NCBI RefSeq assembly: GCF_900107695.1
Contig: NZ_FNQP01000002.1
Coordinates: forward strand, 1-64,000
Reading direction: 5' to 3'
From: Thiothrix caldifontis
GTDB lineage: Bacteria; Pseudomonadota; Gammaproteobacteria; Thiotrichales; Thiotrichaceae
DNA: 64,000 bases
Part shown: positions 25,994 through 35,456 of the stretch, piece after piece
Layout of the letters: every line of letters begins with the position of its first letter
How positions within the stretch are numbered: position 1 is the stretch's first letter
Made by a program: the position numbers and the translations under genes
Notes under the pieces: model-generated
What the model was told of the DNA's origin: nothing
Databases searched by the model: none
What the model saw: only the letters and a program-made list of their open reading frames with translations

Positions 25994-26725
25994 TTATTCC
26001 AATACCTCAACTTTAACTTTGGCAGTACCCGTAGCAACCATACCGATTTCTTTAGCGGCTGCTTTCGACAAGTCAATCACACGCCCGTGCTTATGGAAAC
26101 CACCCCGGTCATTGACTTTCACTTCCACCGCTTTGTTATTGCGCAAGTTTGTCACACGTATACGGCAACCAAAGGGTAGACTACCGTGAGCACACGTCAA
26201 ATCATTCTGATCGAAACGTTCCCCACTCGCCGTCTTACGACCATTAAATTTGTCGCTGTAGAAAGAGGCTGTACCTACCTGATGGGCTTTGCCTGATTCA
26301 GCCACTGGTTTGGCGGAGATAGGTGCTTCGGGGGGTAAAAAGGCGGGCTGGCTCGGCGGGTTTGCGGCTGTACCGGCAACGGATGTAGGTATTGTGTAAT
26401 AAGCTTGCTTTGGTTCTTGAGAAGGGTTCCATACCCATTGCTGCGATTCATTCGTGGACTTACTTCGTTGTTTACTAAGCACACGACTTTTTGCTGCTTT
26501 GGTATGCTTGGCACGTATTTTGGTTTTATGAACCTTTTTACTTGCCTTGTTGTGACTGACTTTCTTGCTCGACTTCTGCTGAGCACTCACTTTACTGGCA
26601 GCTTTTTTCTCTTTGGCTATGGCTGCGGTAGGCAAGCTAAACGTAGTGGCAAGGGCTAAGGCAGTGATACTCACCCCGATACGGCGCGTCCATCCTGTCC
26701 ATAACGATTGTTTTAATATTTTCAT
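25994..26725 (-). CDS. rlpA: RlpA-family septal ring lytic transglycosylase
   Basis: About 243 residues. A signal peptide ([20 protein letters not shown]-like) is followed by a Lys-rich linker and a C-terminal double-psi beta-barrel: [57 protein letters not shown] with the conserved Asp and His. RlpA proteins cut denuded glycan strands at the division site. The SPOR domain often present at the C-terminus is absent, so this is the short form. ATG at 26725 with GGAGG upstream is preferred over the longer frame. The long basic linker is unusual. Confidence 0.88.
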   Translation of the reverse strand: MKILKQSLWTGWTRRIGVSITALALATTFSLPTAAIAKEKKAASKVSAQQKSSKKVSHNKASKKVHKTKIRAKHTKAAKSRVLSKQRSKSTNESQQWVWNPSQEPKQAYYTIPTSVAGTAANPPSQPAFLPPEAPISAKPVAESGKAHQVGTASFYSDKFNGRKTASGERFDQNDLTCAHGSLPFGCRIRVTNLRNNKAVEVKVNDRGGFHKHGRVIDLSKAAAKEIGMVATGTAKVKVEVLE

Positions 26726-26949
26726 TATTTTAAATTTCCTCCGACTAAAAAGTTGAGTCGAATAAAAGCATAACATGCTACCGGACATTCTCAAACCCTG
26801 CCCACCAATAGCACATTTCTTCACCACATCGTGATAATTCAAGTATGAAATGTAGTTGTTTTTGACAGACGCTAAAATCTGATTTAACGTCTGGAAAATT
26901 ACACCAAATTCGGGCTACGAACCTACAAGCAATGCTTAGGAGCTAGTTT

Positions 26950-27183
26950 ATGAATAAGTATGATGTAGCAGTCGTTATGCATATCGACGAAGAACTTTCC
27001 GATGCCGAAATCCACACACTGGAACATGACCTATCCTTTTCCCCCGGTATTCTCTCCGCGTGTATGAATGAACGCACCCGTCACTTAATGGTCGTGGATT
27101 ATGATCCCGAACAAGCCTATTCTTACGACATATTGAGTAATGTCCGAGACCGTGGCTACCACGCTGCATTGATTGGTCTTTGA
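26950..27183 (+). CDS. Small HMA/ferredoxin-like-fold protein lacking the metal motif
   Basis: A 77-residue protein with the beta-alpha-beta pattern of heavy-metal-associated domains: VAVVMHIDEELSDAEIHTLE, then GILSACMNERTRHLMVVDYD, then YDILSNVRDRGYHAALIGL. The CxxC metal-binding loop is absent, so metal transfer is unlikely. A good AGGAG lies before the ATG, and a strong terminator follows at 27203, making it a single-gene unit. Function unknown; small regulatory or ligand-binding roles are possible. Confidence 0.7.
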   Translation: MNKYDVAVVMHIDEELSDAEIHTLEHDLSFSPGILSACMNERTRHLMVVDYDPEQAYSYDILSNVRDRGYHAALIGL

Positions 27184-27202
27184 GCAACATCCCCAAAATC
27201 GA

Positions 27203-27235
27203 GCCTACCCCAAGATTGATCCGGGTAGGCTTTTT
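27203..27235 (+). terminator. Rho-independent terminator after the HMA-like gene
   Basis: An 8-bp stem GCCTACCC/GGGTAGGC with a 12-base loop followed by TTTTT, starting 20 bases after the stop at 27183. Confidence 0.85.
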
Positions 27236-27408
27236 CGTGAGACTGTCAAGCAGAATCGGGAACTTTTGAGCCGGATTAAGTCTCTATTTATGCAAGTCGT
27301 GAAAGACTTATCAGGCAACAGGGCTTACAATATTTATTTTTCATCTCACCTGTTTTCAGACGGGGCGCTAACATTATTGGGTACGGAAACATGAAGAACG
27401 GGGAATCT

Positions 27409-28923
27409 ATGCGCATTTTGCATCTGGGCACATTACTGATGCTTTCTGTATCGCTGGTAGCGTGCAGTTCACAAAATGTCCAACCGGGTACGGCTGTCGC
27501 GAGTGCTGGTACTACTCACACGCAAGCGGAATTGTTTGGGGAGACACCCTCTCAGACTTCTGTACCACAGGCGGCGACACCCGTGCAGCAAAGCCAATGG
27601 CAAGCACGTACCGCTAACCACCAAGCAAGCGCGGAGCCTGTCGCCAAGTTACAACCAACGCCATTAAATTCAGCCGGTGGTGACAAGACTTATCGGGGTG
27701 CGGGCAAACTCAACCGTTTACCCGACAACATCGCCAGTAGCCTACGTTTACGTGGCCTGTCAGAGCAAAACCTTGGCGCTTATGTGCGTCCGGTAAATGG
27801 TGGTCAACCCTTACTCGTGGCTTATGCGGATACCCCTCGTAACCCAGCATCGACCATGAAACTGGTCACTAGTTATGCCGCGCTAGGGGTACTAGGCCCG
27901 GATTACCGTTGGCCAACCGAAATTTACACCATCGGCAATGTAGCAGGCGATACTTTGCAAGGGGATGTCATCATTAAAGGCTACGGCAACCCGGATTTCC
28001 GTGAAGCTGACTTCCGTCAATTATTACAAGCGCTGCGAGCACGGGGTATCCGCAATATCGCGGGTAACTTTGTGGTTGATAAAACCTATTTCAATGTTCC
28101 CTACCAAGCAGCGATTGATGGCAAGGAGGGTGCAAGTTACAACGCCCAGCCCGAAGCCCTGCTCTATAATGAACGTGGCAGTTGCTATGAAATGCGCAAT
28201 AAAGCGGGGCAAATTCAGCGTATCTGCCCGATTGCGCCACGCAATGGCAATGATTTAAACGTTAATCTGTTCGGTGATTTCTGGAAAATCTGGGTTGGCG
28301 AAATGGGCGGGCATCTCAACGGTGGGCTTCAGGTACAAGCCGTCCCGGCTGGTGCACAATTAGTCAGCACTCACCAATCAGCACCTTTACGCGACGTATT
28401 GGTTGAAATCAATAAAGACAGCAATAACGTCAAAGCTCGCCAAGTCTTGTTGTCCATGGGGGCTAAACAATTCGGCGCACCCGGCACAACCCAAAAAGGG
28501 GCAGGTGCTGTTGGACAATTCATGGAGAGCAGAGGCTTACGCTTCTCTAACCTCAAAATTGAAAATGGCTCCGGTCTAAGCCGAGTAGAACGGATTTCAA
28601 CCCGTGAAATGGGTGAAATGCTCGTCGATGCGTATAACAGCCCTTACCGTGATGAACTGATGCGTTCGATGGCTGTGTTAGGAGTGGATGGCACGGTGAA
28701 AAGCCGCCTGAAAAACCTTGCAGGGCGTGGCAAATTTAAAACCGGCACGTTGCGTGATGTACGCGCACTCGCGGGTTATTTAACCGCAGCCAATGGGCAA
28801 ACTTATGTGGTAGCGCTCTTGCACAATGACGCCAGCATCCGGGCGACAGCCAAAGAATCACACGATGATCTTGTCGAGTGGGTGTACTACGGCGCACAAA
28901 ACAATGTTGCCAGTGCGCAGTAA
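27409..28923 (+). CDS. dacB: D-alanyl-D-alanine carboxypeptidase/endopeptidase (PBP4 class)
   Basis: About 504 residues of the S13 family. The serine-protease-like motifs are present: ASTMK (Ser148 and Lys151), DSNN (SxN) and FKTGTL (KTG). It trims or cuts peptidoglycan peptide side chains in the periplasm. A lipobox (LVAC-SSQ) replaces the usual cleavable signal, so the protein should be lipid-anchored, with a Thr/Gln-rich linker of about 90 residues before the enzyme. ATG at 27409 has a GGGGAA site and gives a proper signal; the earlier ATG at 27391 is less likely. A bidirectional terminator follows. Confidence 0.92.
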   Translation: MRILHLGTLLMLSVSLVACSSQNVQPGTAVASAGTTHTQAELFGETPSQTSVPQAATPVQQSQWQARTANHQASAEPVAKLQPTPLNSAGGDKTYRGAGKLNRLPDNIASSLRLRGLSEQNLGAYVRPVNGGQPLLVAYADTPRNPASTMKLVTSYAALGVLGPDYRWPTEIYTIGNVAGDTLQGDVIIKGYGNPDFREADFRQLLQALRARGIRNIAGNFVVDKTYFNVPYQAAIDGKEGASYNAQPEALLYNERGSCYEMRNKAGQIQRICPIAPRNGNDLNVNLFGDFWKIWVGEMGGHLNGGLQVQAVPAGAQLVSTHQSAPLRDVLVEINKDSNNVKARQVLLSMGAKQFGAPGTTQKGAGAVGQFMESRGLRFSNLKIENGSGLSRVERISTREMGEMLVDAYNSPYRDELMRSMAVLGVDGTVKSRLKNLAGRGKFKTGTLRDVRALAGYLTAANGQTYVVALLHNDASIRATAKESHDDLVEWVYYGAQNNVASAQ

Positions 28924-28946
28924 CCCCTTACCTTGTTGATCCGCTC

Positions 28947-28972
28947 AAAAAACCCGCTCAAGCGGGTTTTTT
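28947..28972. terminator. Bidirectional terminator between dacB and a DUF1538 remnant
   Basis: AAAAAACCCGCT and AGCGGGTTTTTT form a 12-bp stem with a two-base loop. It carries T runs in both directions, so it can stop dacB transcripts and leftward transcripts from 29158. Confidence 0.85.
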
Positions 28973-28978
28973 GATGTT

Positions 28979-29158
28979 TCACAGAATCATGGTCAAACCA
29001 AAAGCGACGAATACAATCCACCCTAACATGCCCACAATTTCAGAGAGCGGGATCTCAAGAATCGTCATCTGATAAAACAAAACAATAAGCAGAATAGGCA
29101 AGGCATCGTGCAGATTCGTTGCGATAGAACCACGCAACTGGTTGAAAAATTTCATCAT
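28979..29158 (-). pseudogene. Truncated DUF1538-like membrane protein
   Basis: A 59-residue frame. A short amphipathic N-terminus (MMKFFNQLRGSIATNLHDAL) is followed by two hydrophobic segments, PILLIVLFYQMTILE and IVGMLGWIVFVAFGLTMIL. The spacing LHDALPILLIVLFYQ...IVFVAFGLTMIL resembles the N-terminal hairpin of DUF1538 multi-pass proteins, which normally continue for another 150 residues or more; here a TGA follows directly. It could be the 5' remnant of a larger gene or a genuine small membrane protein. No strong ribosome site is present. The remaining 29159-29386 is AT-rich with nothing else recognised. Confidence 0.5.
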
Positions 29159-29386
29159 CTTTATCAGCCCTTATTTAGGCATTATAATTAAATAGCTATA
29201 ACTTATATTAATGGATGTTGGTTACATAGTACAGTAGCAACACTTACATTAGATGCAAATTAACTAATTAATTCATTGCCATCATTTAATTATTTTATTT
29301 TTAATCAAATCTTCGCAAAAAGATCTAATAATTAACATAAGTAAACTAAGCGGCTAAAGCAAGATAAATTATTTTATAAGGAAGGA

Positions 29387-30697
29387 TTAAATTTCCCCCC
29401 AAAGATCATGTTCATCCGCATGAGTAATACGTACTTGAGCAAATTCCCCAACCGGTAACTCCACCCCTTCGATAATCACCTGTCCGTCGATTTCAGGTGC
29501 ATCACGGTGAGTACGGGCAATACTTTGACCCTCTCCCGCTTCATCCACTAACACGGTCATGGTTTTACCAATTAAACGGCTGAGTTTAGCGGCACTGATA
29601 TCAGCCTGTACTTCCATGAAGCGTTCGAGGCGTTCCTCTTTGACCTCTTCAGGCACAGCACCGTCAAGCGCATTCGCTTCCGCACCCTTAACAGGGGAAT
29701 ACGTGAACGCCCCCACACGGTCGAGTTGCGCTTCTTGCAAAAAATCCAACAAGGTTTCAAAGTCATCCTCAGTTTCACCGGGGAAACCCACAATGAAGGT
29801 ACTACGCACCGCAATATCCGGGCAGGTTTCACGCCACTTAGCCAAACGCCCCAAAACTTTTTCAGCATGGGCGGGGCGACGCATCGCCTTTAATACCGTA
29901 GGGCTTGCATGTTGAAAAGGAATGTCCAAATACGGCAGAATTTTGCCTTCCGCCATGAGGGGCAGTAGATTATCCACATGCGGATACGGGTAAACATAAT
30001 GCAAGCGCACCCATACCCCCATTTCACCTAAGGCTTCCGCCAGTTGCTGCGAATGCGTTTTAATCGGGCGACCTTGCCAGAAACCCGTGCGGTATTTAAC
30101 ATCAATCCCATAAGCACTGGTATCTTGCGAAATCACCAGCAATTCTTTCACGCCTGCATTCACCAAGTTTTCGGCTTCTTGCAACACATCGCCAATCGGG
30201 CGCGAAACCAAATCACCCCGTAGCGAGGGAATAATGCAGAAAGAACAACGGTGGTTACAGCCTTCCGAAATTTTCAGGTAAGCATAATGACGGGGGGTGA
30301 GGCGAATCCCTTGCGGTGGAATCAAGTGCGTATAGGGGTCATGCAACGGCGGTAAGTGCTGATGCACCGATTGCATAACAGCCTCATACGCATGAGGGCC
30401 GGTAACAGCAAGTACATTCGGGTAAGCGTCTAATACTGTGCCTGCATTTGCACCTAAACAGCCGGTGACAATCACTTTGCCGTTTTCATCCAATGCCTCA
30501 CCAATGGCTTCCAAGGACTCTTCCACCGCCGAATCAATGAAACCACACGTGTTCACCACCACCAGGTCAGCGTCATCGTAACTGCCACTGATTTCGTAAC
30601 CTTCGGCACGTAATTGGGTAAGGATGCGCTCGGAATCGACCAATGCCTTGGGGCAACCGAGACTAACGAAACCGACGCGGGGTTGAGCTTGCTTCAT
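29387..30697 (-). CDS. rimO: Ribosomal protein S12 methylthiotransferase RimO
   Basis: About 436 residues. UPF0004 domain at the N-terminus ([35 protein letters not shown]) supplies three cluster-binding Cys; the radical-SAM motif CNHRCSFC lies in [19 protein letters not shown]; a C-terminal TRAM domain ends near [13 protein letters not shown]. RimO adds a methylthio group to Asp of ribosomal protein S12. ATG at 30697 matches the family start; the upstream part of the frame lies in the intergenic region. The gene is divergent from prk. Confidence 0.96.
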   Translation of the reverse strand: MKQAQPRVGFVSLGCPKALVDSERILTQLRAEGYEISGSYDDADLVVVNTCGFIDSAVEESLEAIGEALDENGKVIVTGCLGANAGTVLDAYPNVLAVTGPHAYEAVMQSVHQHLPPLHDPYTHLIPPQGIRLTPRHYAYLKISEGCNHRCSFCIIPSLRGDLVSRPIGDVLQEAENLVNAGVKELLVISQDTSAYGIDVKYRTGFWQGRPIKTHSQQLAEALGEMGVWVRLHYVYPYPHVDNLLPLMAEGKILPYLDIPFQHASPTVLKAMRRPAHAEKVLGRLAKWRETCPDIAVRSTFIVGFPGETEDDFETLLDFLQEAQLDRVGAFTYSPVKGAEANALDGAVPEEVKEERLERFMEVQADISAAKLSRLIGKTMTVLVDEAGEGQSIARTHRDAPEIDGQVIIEGVELPVGEFAQVRITHADEHDLWGEI

Positions 30698-30826
30698 AAC
30701 AAATAACAGGTAAGTGATTGGAAAGCTGGTAATGATAGCTGATCCCGGCACATTATGCTGCCCTATCAGTAAAATCCCACGTAACACTACATCTTGTGTC
30801 AAGGCTTTTTGGTGACAGCAATCGAG

Positions 30827-31037
30827 TTATGCACACAGCACAAGCGATGGAACACGCATTACAATATTTATTAACAATAACCAAGCAGAACACTACAAAA
30901 AACACAACATATTGATTTTAAAAAATAAAATAATAGGTTGTTTTTTAAACAATCTGGCAAGAACCGTTATAAAACAAGCCTTGCAGGACACTATCCACAA
31001 AAGCGTCCACATACTTATCCACAGGATATGGGGATAA
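30827..31037. other. DnaA-box-like cluster beside an AT-rich stretch (candidate oriC or DnaA reservoir)
   Basis: Matches to the DnaA box TTATNCACA: TTATGCACA (30827-30835), CTATCCACA (30991-30999), GCGTCCACA (31003-31011, weak), TTATCCACA (31015-31023, perfect), and TTATCCCCA on the other strand (31029-31037). The three TCCACA-ending sites are exactly 12 bases apart. Between the first box and the array lies an A/T-rich segment (about 30860-30950), which could serve as an unwinding element. The genes on both sides (rimO left, prk right) are transcribed away from it. Confidence 0.45.
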
Positions 31038-31186
31038 CCCACCTAAACACCTGATTAAGCTAATATTAAGATTATGTGACAGACCGATTTTCCGTATCCC
31101 TATCGAAAGGCATATACAGACACACTGCCCGTTTAGTTAGAATGTTGGTCGATTGCGCATTCACAGTTCTGAGAGGAGAAGCTCTA

Positions 31187-32104
31187 ATGTCCCAAAAACA
31201 CCCAGTTATCGCTGTAACAGGTTCCTCTGGTGCAGGTACTACCTTCGTCAAGCGTGCTTTTGAGCACATTTTCTTCCGCGAAAAGATTACAGCAGCCGTC
31301 GTCGAAGGCGATAGCTTCCACAGCGTTACCCGTACTGAATTTAAACAGCGTTCTGCGGTTGAAACCAACTTCAGCCATTTTGGCCCTGAAGCTAACGATT
31401 TCCATTCATTAGAAGCACTGTTCAAAAGCTATGGTGAAACCGGCAGCGGTAAAAAGCGTTACTACCTGCACAATGATGCGGAAGCCGCTCACCATCAGAA
31501 GCGCTTAGCGGCAATGGGCGTTACCTGTGCAGCAGGTTCAGGCGAATTCACCCCATGGGAAGATACTGAACAGAACACCGATATTCTGTTCTACGAAGGT
31601 CTGCATGGCCTAGTAAAAGACATTACGCCTGACCAAAAATACGGTGGTTATGACGTTGCGAAATACGTTGACCTCGGTATTGGCGTTGTACCCAGCGTGA
31701 ATTTGGAATGGATCCAAAAGATTTCCCGTGACCACGCCGAACGTGGCTATTCACCGGAAGCCACCGTCGACACCATCATGCGCCGGATGCCGGATTACAT
31801 TAACCACATCACCCCGCAATTCTCACGCACCCACATCAACTTCCAGCGTGTACCGACAGTGGATACCTCGAACCCATTCATTGCGCGTGATATTCCGACG
31901 GCTGATGAAAGTTTCGTGATTATCCGTTTCGCGGATCCGAAGCGGTTTAACGTGGATTTCCCGTTCCTGCTGTCCATGATCCACGACTCCTTCATGTCGC
32001 GTCGCAACAGCATTGTGGTACCGGGTGGAAAAATGGTACTAGCAATGGAATTGATCCTTAACCCAATCATCCACGACATGATTGAGAGTAGAAACAAAGC
32101 GTAA
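31187..32104 (+). CDS. prk: Phosphoribulokinase
   Basis: About 305 residues of the bacterial class I phosphoribulokinase. P-loop GSSGAGTT (12-19), VVEGDSFH, then RYYLHNDAEAAHH and FYEGLHGLV are family hallmarks. The enzyme makes ribulose-1,5-bisphosphate from ribulose-5-phosphate and ATP, the committed step before RuBisCO, so this organism can fix CO2 by the Calvin cycle. Start ATG at 31187 has a GGAG site; a longer frame from 31076 is not supported. It stands alone, without other Calvin genes in the window. Confidence 0.97.
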   Translation: MSQKHPVIAVTGSSGAGTTFVKRAFEHIFFREKITAAVVEGDSFHSVTRTEFKQRSAVETNFSHFGPEANDFHSLEALFKSYGETGSGKKRYYLHNDAEAAHHQKRLAAMGVTCAAGSGEFTPWEDTEQNTDILFYEGLHGLVKDITPDQKYGGYDVAKYVDLGIGVVPSVNLEWIQKISRDHAERGYSPEATVDTIMRRMPDYINHITPQFSRTHINFQRVPTVDTSNPFIARDIPTADESFVIIRFADPKRFNVDFPFLLSMIHDSFMSRRNSIVVPGGKMVLAMELILNPIIHDMIESRNKA

Positions 32105-32143
32105 TCGCATCATATGTAGCGGCGACTAATTGAGTCGCCCTAC

Positions 32144-32557
32144 TTACTGCAACAGCCGACGCAATACCTCGCAGCGTGAGGCTGCTGAGTCTGCTGAATA
32201 AGATTCAGGCAAAAACTTCCCCCAAACCGGCGCAGGCCAAGCCGCATCTGTCTGGAACCGCGCAATATGGTGTAAGTGCAATTGCGGAACCATATTCCCC
32301 AAAGCGGCAATATTCAGCTTATCAGGCTGAAACAAGACCATTAGCACCCGACTCACCGCATCTGACTCTTCCCACAACTGCTGGCGCTCTGCTGAAGCCA
32401 ACTCATGGATTTCACGAATACCCACGCGACGCGGTACTAAGATACACCAGGGATAACGCACTTCATTCATCAGCAAAACGCGGCACAGCGGTAAATCGGT
32501 CACGTTGTAGGTATCTTGCGCCAATTGAGGGTGCAAGCTGAACGCAGCCGTGCTCAT
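32144..32557 (-). CDS. HIT-family protein
   Basis: A 137-residue histidine-triad protein: RYPWCILVPRRVGIREIHEL at the start and PQLHLHHIARF in the active site, with AAWPAPVWGKFLP after it. This subgroup has an H-x-H-x-I variant rather than three full His. HIT proteins hydrolyse or transfer nucleotides. The start overlaps the reductase stop (ATGA), so the two are one operon. Function beyond family unknown. Confidence 0.88.
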   Translation of the reverse strand: MSTAAFSLHPQLAQDTYNVTDLPLCRVLLMNEVRYPWCILVPRRVGIREIHELASAERQQLWEESDAVSRVLMVLFQPDKLNIAALGNMVPQLHLHHIARFQTDAAWPAPVWGKFLPESYSADSAASRCEVLRRLLQ

Positions 32558-33594
32558 GATAGGCTTTCCTGCATGGCTTTTAAGGTATCCGGGCTATACT
32601 CGAAGGAATCGTAAAACAGTTGGTTTTCGGGTAAGCCTTGCGCCCAAAATGCGGCTTTTGCTGCATTCACCATGGGCGGTGGGCCACTCAAATACACATC
32701 ATGCCCAGACAAATCAGGAAAATCAGCCGCAACAGCCTCATGAACCCAACCGGTGCGCCCTGCCCACGCATCTTCTAGGTGTGGCTCGGAAAGTACTGGT
32801 ACGTAAACCAGTTGCGGGTGACGAGCTTCCCAACTACGTACCACACTATCCATGTACAAATCGGCTTTGGCACGCACCCCCCAATACAAATGCACCGGCT
32901 TATCCATGCCTTGCGCCATCATCTGTTCCAACATGCCTTTCAGAGGCGCAAAACCAGTGCCACCACCTATCAAAATCATCGGGTGCTCAGATTCGCGGAT
33001 ATAGAAACTGCCCAACGGCCCCTCAATCCGCAACAAGGCTTTTTCTTTCATTTCGTTGAACACATGGCTGGTGAAATAACCACCCGGCACATGGCGAATA
33101 TGCAATTCCAGAAATTGGTCGTTGAACGGTGCATTCGCCAGCGAAAAACCACGGCGCTTGCCATCTTTCAGCAAGATGTCGATGTATTGCCCCGCCCGAA
33201 ACCGCAAGCGTTCGGAAGCGGGCAATTTCAGCGTCAACTCCATCACATCCGCCGCCAACTTGCGTAGTTTTTCGACCCGCACAGGTAACGCTTTGATTTC
33301 GATGTCAGGCTCCATGCCTACTCGCGGTGAATCAACCTCCAGATCACTCAGCGCTGCTGCCATGCACAAAAAGGCTTTGCCACGCTCTTCATCATAAGGC
33401 GCAAGCCCTTGCGGCTCACCAAAGGGGTAATGTACCTGCCCGCTCAGCACGGTAGCAGCACACGAACCACAGACTCCCCCTCTACAACCATAAGGCAAGG
33501 CCACACCTTGACGTAAACCCGCTTCTAAAATCGCCTCGTTCGCCTCTGCCCAAAACGTATGCCCCGAAGGCTGTACTGTTACCTTAAAAGTCAT
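32554..33594 (-). CDS. 2Fe-2S/FAD-dependent NAD(P)H oxidoreductase (CDP-6-deoxyglucoseen-reductase type)
   Basis: About 346 residues. N-terminal plant-type ferredoxin domain with CRGGVCGSC and a later FLCMAA; then an FNR-type domain with RGFSLANAP (FAD), [16 protein letters not shown] (NAD(P)H), and YLSGPPPMV. This architecture belongs to the CDP-6-deoxy-delta-3,4-glucoseen reductase/phenol-hydroxylase-reductase group and moves electrons from NAD(P)H to a partner. The partner is not visible here; the linked HIT gene gives no hint. ATG at 33594 chosen from family alignment; ribosome site weak. Confidence 0.88.
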   Translation of the reverse strand: MTFKVTVQPSGHTFWAEANEAILEAGLRQGVALPYGCRGGVCGSCAATVLSGQVHYPFGEPQGLAPYDEERGKAFLCMAAALSDLEVDSPRVGMEPDIEIKALPVRVEKLRKLAADVMELTLKLPASERLRFRAGQYIDILLKDGKRRGFSLANAPFNDQFLELHIRHVPGGYFTSHVFNEMKEKALLRIEGPLGSFYIRESEHPMILIGGGTGFAPLKGMLEQMMAQGMDKPVHLYWGVRAKADLYMDSVVRSWEARHPQLVYVPVLSEPHLEDAWAGRTGWVHEAVAADFPDLSGHDVYLSGPPPMVNAAKAAFWAQGLPENQLFYDSFEYSPDTLKAMQESLS

Positions 33595-33700
33595 GGCTGC
33601 ATCCATTAAAACCTCGAATTCGCAGATTCTAACGCGCTATAGCGGCTTGTGCTATTCTCCAGACTTTTCACCCACTATGTTGCCCGCTCGGAGGATATTC

Positions 33701-34897
33701 ATGCGCATCGGAACCCCGCTTTCCCCCTCAGCCACCCGCGTCATGCTGCTCGGTAGCGGCGAACTCGGCAAAGAAGTCATCATTGCACTGCAACGGCTGG
33801 GCGTAGAAGTCATCGCGGTCGACCGTTACGCCAATGCACCTGGGCATCACGTTGCCAACCGCTCCCATGTCATCAATATGGCAGACCCTGCTGCGTTACG
33901 GGCGCTGGTGGAAGCCGAACAGCCACATTTTATCGTGCCAGAAATTGAAGCGATTGCTACCGATGAACTCGCGGCTATCGAAGCGGCGGGACTTGCGACC
34001 GTCATTCCCACGGCTCGCGCTACGCAATTGACTATGAACCGCGAAGGTATCCGCCGTTTGGCAGCGGAAGAGCTGGGTGTGCCGACATCGCGCTATCACT
34101 TCGCTTCCAGTCTTGCCGAAATGCAAGCAGCAGCGGATGACGTAGGCTACCCCTGCTTCGTCAAGCCGGTGATGTCGTCATCAGGTAAGGGGCAATCCAT
34201 GCTAAACAGTGCGGATGAAGTAGCCACCGCATGGGAATACGCGCTGTCGGCAGGTCGGGTGAATCACGGGCGCGTGATCGTGGAACAGTGCATTCATTTT
34301 GATTACGAAATCACCTTGCTGACCGTGCGGGCGCTGGGTGCAAATAGCGAAATCGAAACGCATTTCTGCGCCCCAATTGGGCATCGTCAAGTCAAAGGCG
34401 ATTACGTGGAAAGCTGGCAGGCACAGCCGATGAGCGACACGGCATTGAGAAAAGCACAAGACATTGCCGCGAAAGTGACTGGCAATTTGGGTGGACGCGG
34501 CTTATTTGGGGTGGAATTGTTCGTATGTGGCGATGACGTATGGTTTTCCGAAGTCAGTCCGCGCCCACATGATACCGGCATGGTAACGATGGCGACACAA
34601 TTCCAGAACGAATTTGAGCTACATGCCCGTGCGATTCTGGGCTTGCCAGTGAATACTGCGTTGCACTCCACCGGCGCAAGTGCAGTGATTTACGGCGGGC
34701 TGGAAGCAGAAGGCATCGCGTTTGAAGGCGTAGAACATGCGCTACAAGTGCCAAAAAGCGACATTCGCTTGTTCGGCAAGCCCGTAGCGTTTGAGCGGCG
34801 GCGCATGGGAGTAGCACTGGCTCGGGGTAAGAATACCGATGAAGCGCGGGCGCGGGCGGCAGAAGCTGCGAGCCGTGTTAAACCCGTTGCTGGCTAA
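33701..34897 (+). CDS. purT: Formate-dependent phosphoribosylglycinamide formyltransferase
   Basis: About 398 residues, ATP-grasp fold: [12 protein letters not shown] at the N-terminus, [52 protein letters not shown]. PurT makes formylglycinamide ribotide from formate and ATP, bypassing folate. It pairs metabolically with PurU (56696-57556), which supplies formate. GGAGG stands before the ATG at 33701. Its stop overlaps the convergent YaiI stop by 4 bases. Confidence 0.97.
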   Translation: MRIGTPLSPSATRVMLLGSGELGKEVIIALQRLGVEVIAVDRYANAPGHHVANRSHVINMADPAALRALVEAEQPHFIVPEIEAIATDELAAIEAAGLATVIPTARATQLTMNREGIRRLAAEELGVPTSRYHFASSLAEMQAAADDVGYPCFVKPVMSSSGKGQSMLNSADEVATAWEYALSAGRVNHGRVIVEQCIHFDYEITLLTVRALGANSEIETHFCAPIGHRQVKGDYVESWQAQPMSDTALRKAQDIAAKVTGNLGGRGLFGVELFVCGDDVWFSEVSPRPHDTGMVTMATQFQNEFELHARAILGLPVNTALHSTGASAVIYGGLEAEGIAFEGVEHALQVPKSDIRLFGKPVAFERRRMGVALARGKNTDEARARAAEAASRVKPVAG

Positions 34898-35352
34898 GGT
34901 TTGCTACGGCAATGGCGGGTGAGGAAACGGTCAAGCTGATTCGCAAACGCCTGCCGATCACTCAAGCTCAGGGTCGCAGGCCCACCGGTCATCACCCCGC
35001 TGTTACGCATTTCCTCCATCGCGTTACGCACCCGTAAGCGTTCCCGGATATTTTCCGGGGTGTAAAACTGCCCACGTGGATTCAGCGCGTGTCCCTTTTT
35101 CTCGATGACCTCTGCCGCCAATGGAATATCAGCGGTAATCACCAAATCACCTGCTGCCAAATCCTGCACAATGCGGTTATCCGCCACATCAAACCCCGCC
35201 TGTACTTGAATGGTTTTGATATACAACGACGGTGGAATCCGCAACGGCTGATTCGCCACCAAGGTAGTACGGATTTGCAAGCGTTCCGCCGCGCGAAACA
35301 GGATTTCCTTGATCACATTGGGGCAGGCATCGGCATCGACCCAGATTTGCAT
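34894..35352 (-). CDS. YaiI/YqxD-family protein (UPF0178)
   Basis: About 152 residues. [18 protein letters not shown] and the [19 protein letters not shown]-type segment define the UPF0178 family, which has a PIN-like fold and no established function. ATG at 35352 is the family start. Convergent with purT, overlapping by 4 bases. Confidence 0.92.
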   Translation of the reverse strand: MQIWVDADACPNVIKEILFRAAERLQIRTTLVANQPLRIPPSLYIKTIQVQAGFDVADNRIVQDLAAGDLVITADIPLAAEVIEKKGHALNPRGQFYTPENIRERLRVRNAMEEMRNSGVMTGGPATLSLSDRQAFANQLDRFLTRHCRSKP

Positions 35353-35410
35353 GGTGGTTTCCTCAATCACAGTGATTTGAAAAGTCTAAAATTAGCTAAA
35401 ATTTTCAAAA

Positions 35411-35432
35411 TAGTTAAACTATACTTTAACTA
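35411..35432. promoter_or_regulatory. Inverted repeat upstream of the DUF4143 ATPase
   Basis: TAGTTAAA and TTTAACTA, perfect 8-base arms around CTATAC. The centre overlaps a TATACT that could be a -10 element, 25-45 bases before the ATG at 35457. Similar TAGCTAAA half-sites lie just upstream. A repressor site is plausible. Confidence 0.35.
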
Positions 35433-35456
35433 AACAAGCCATTTAGTATTATTTCC

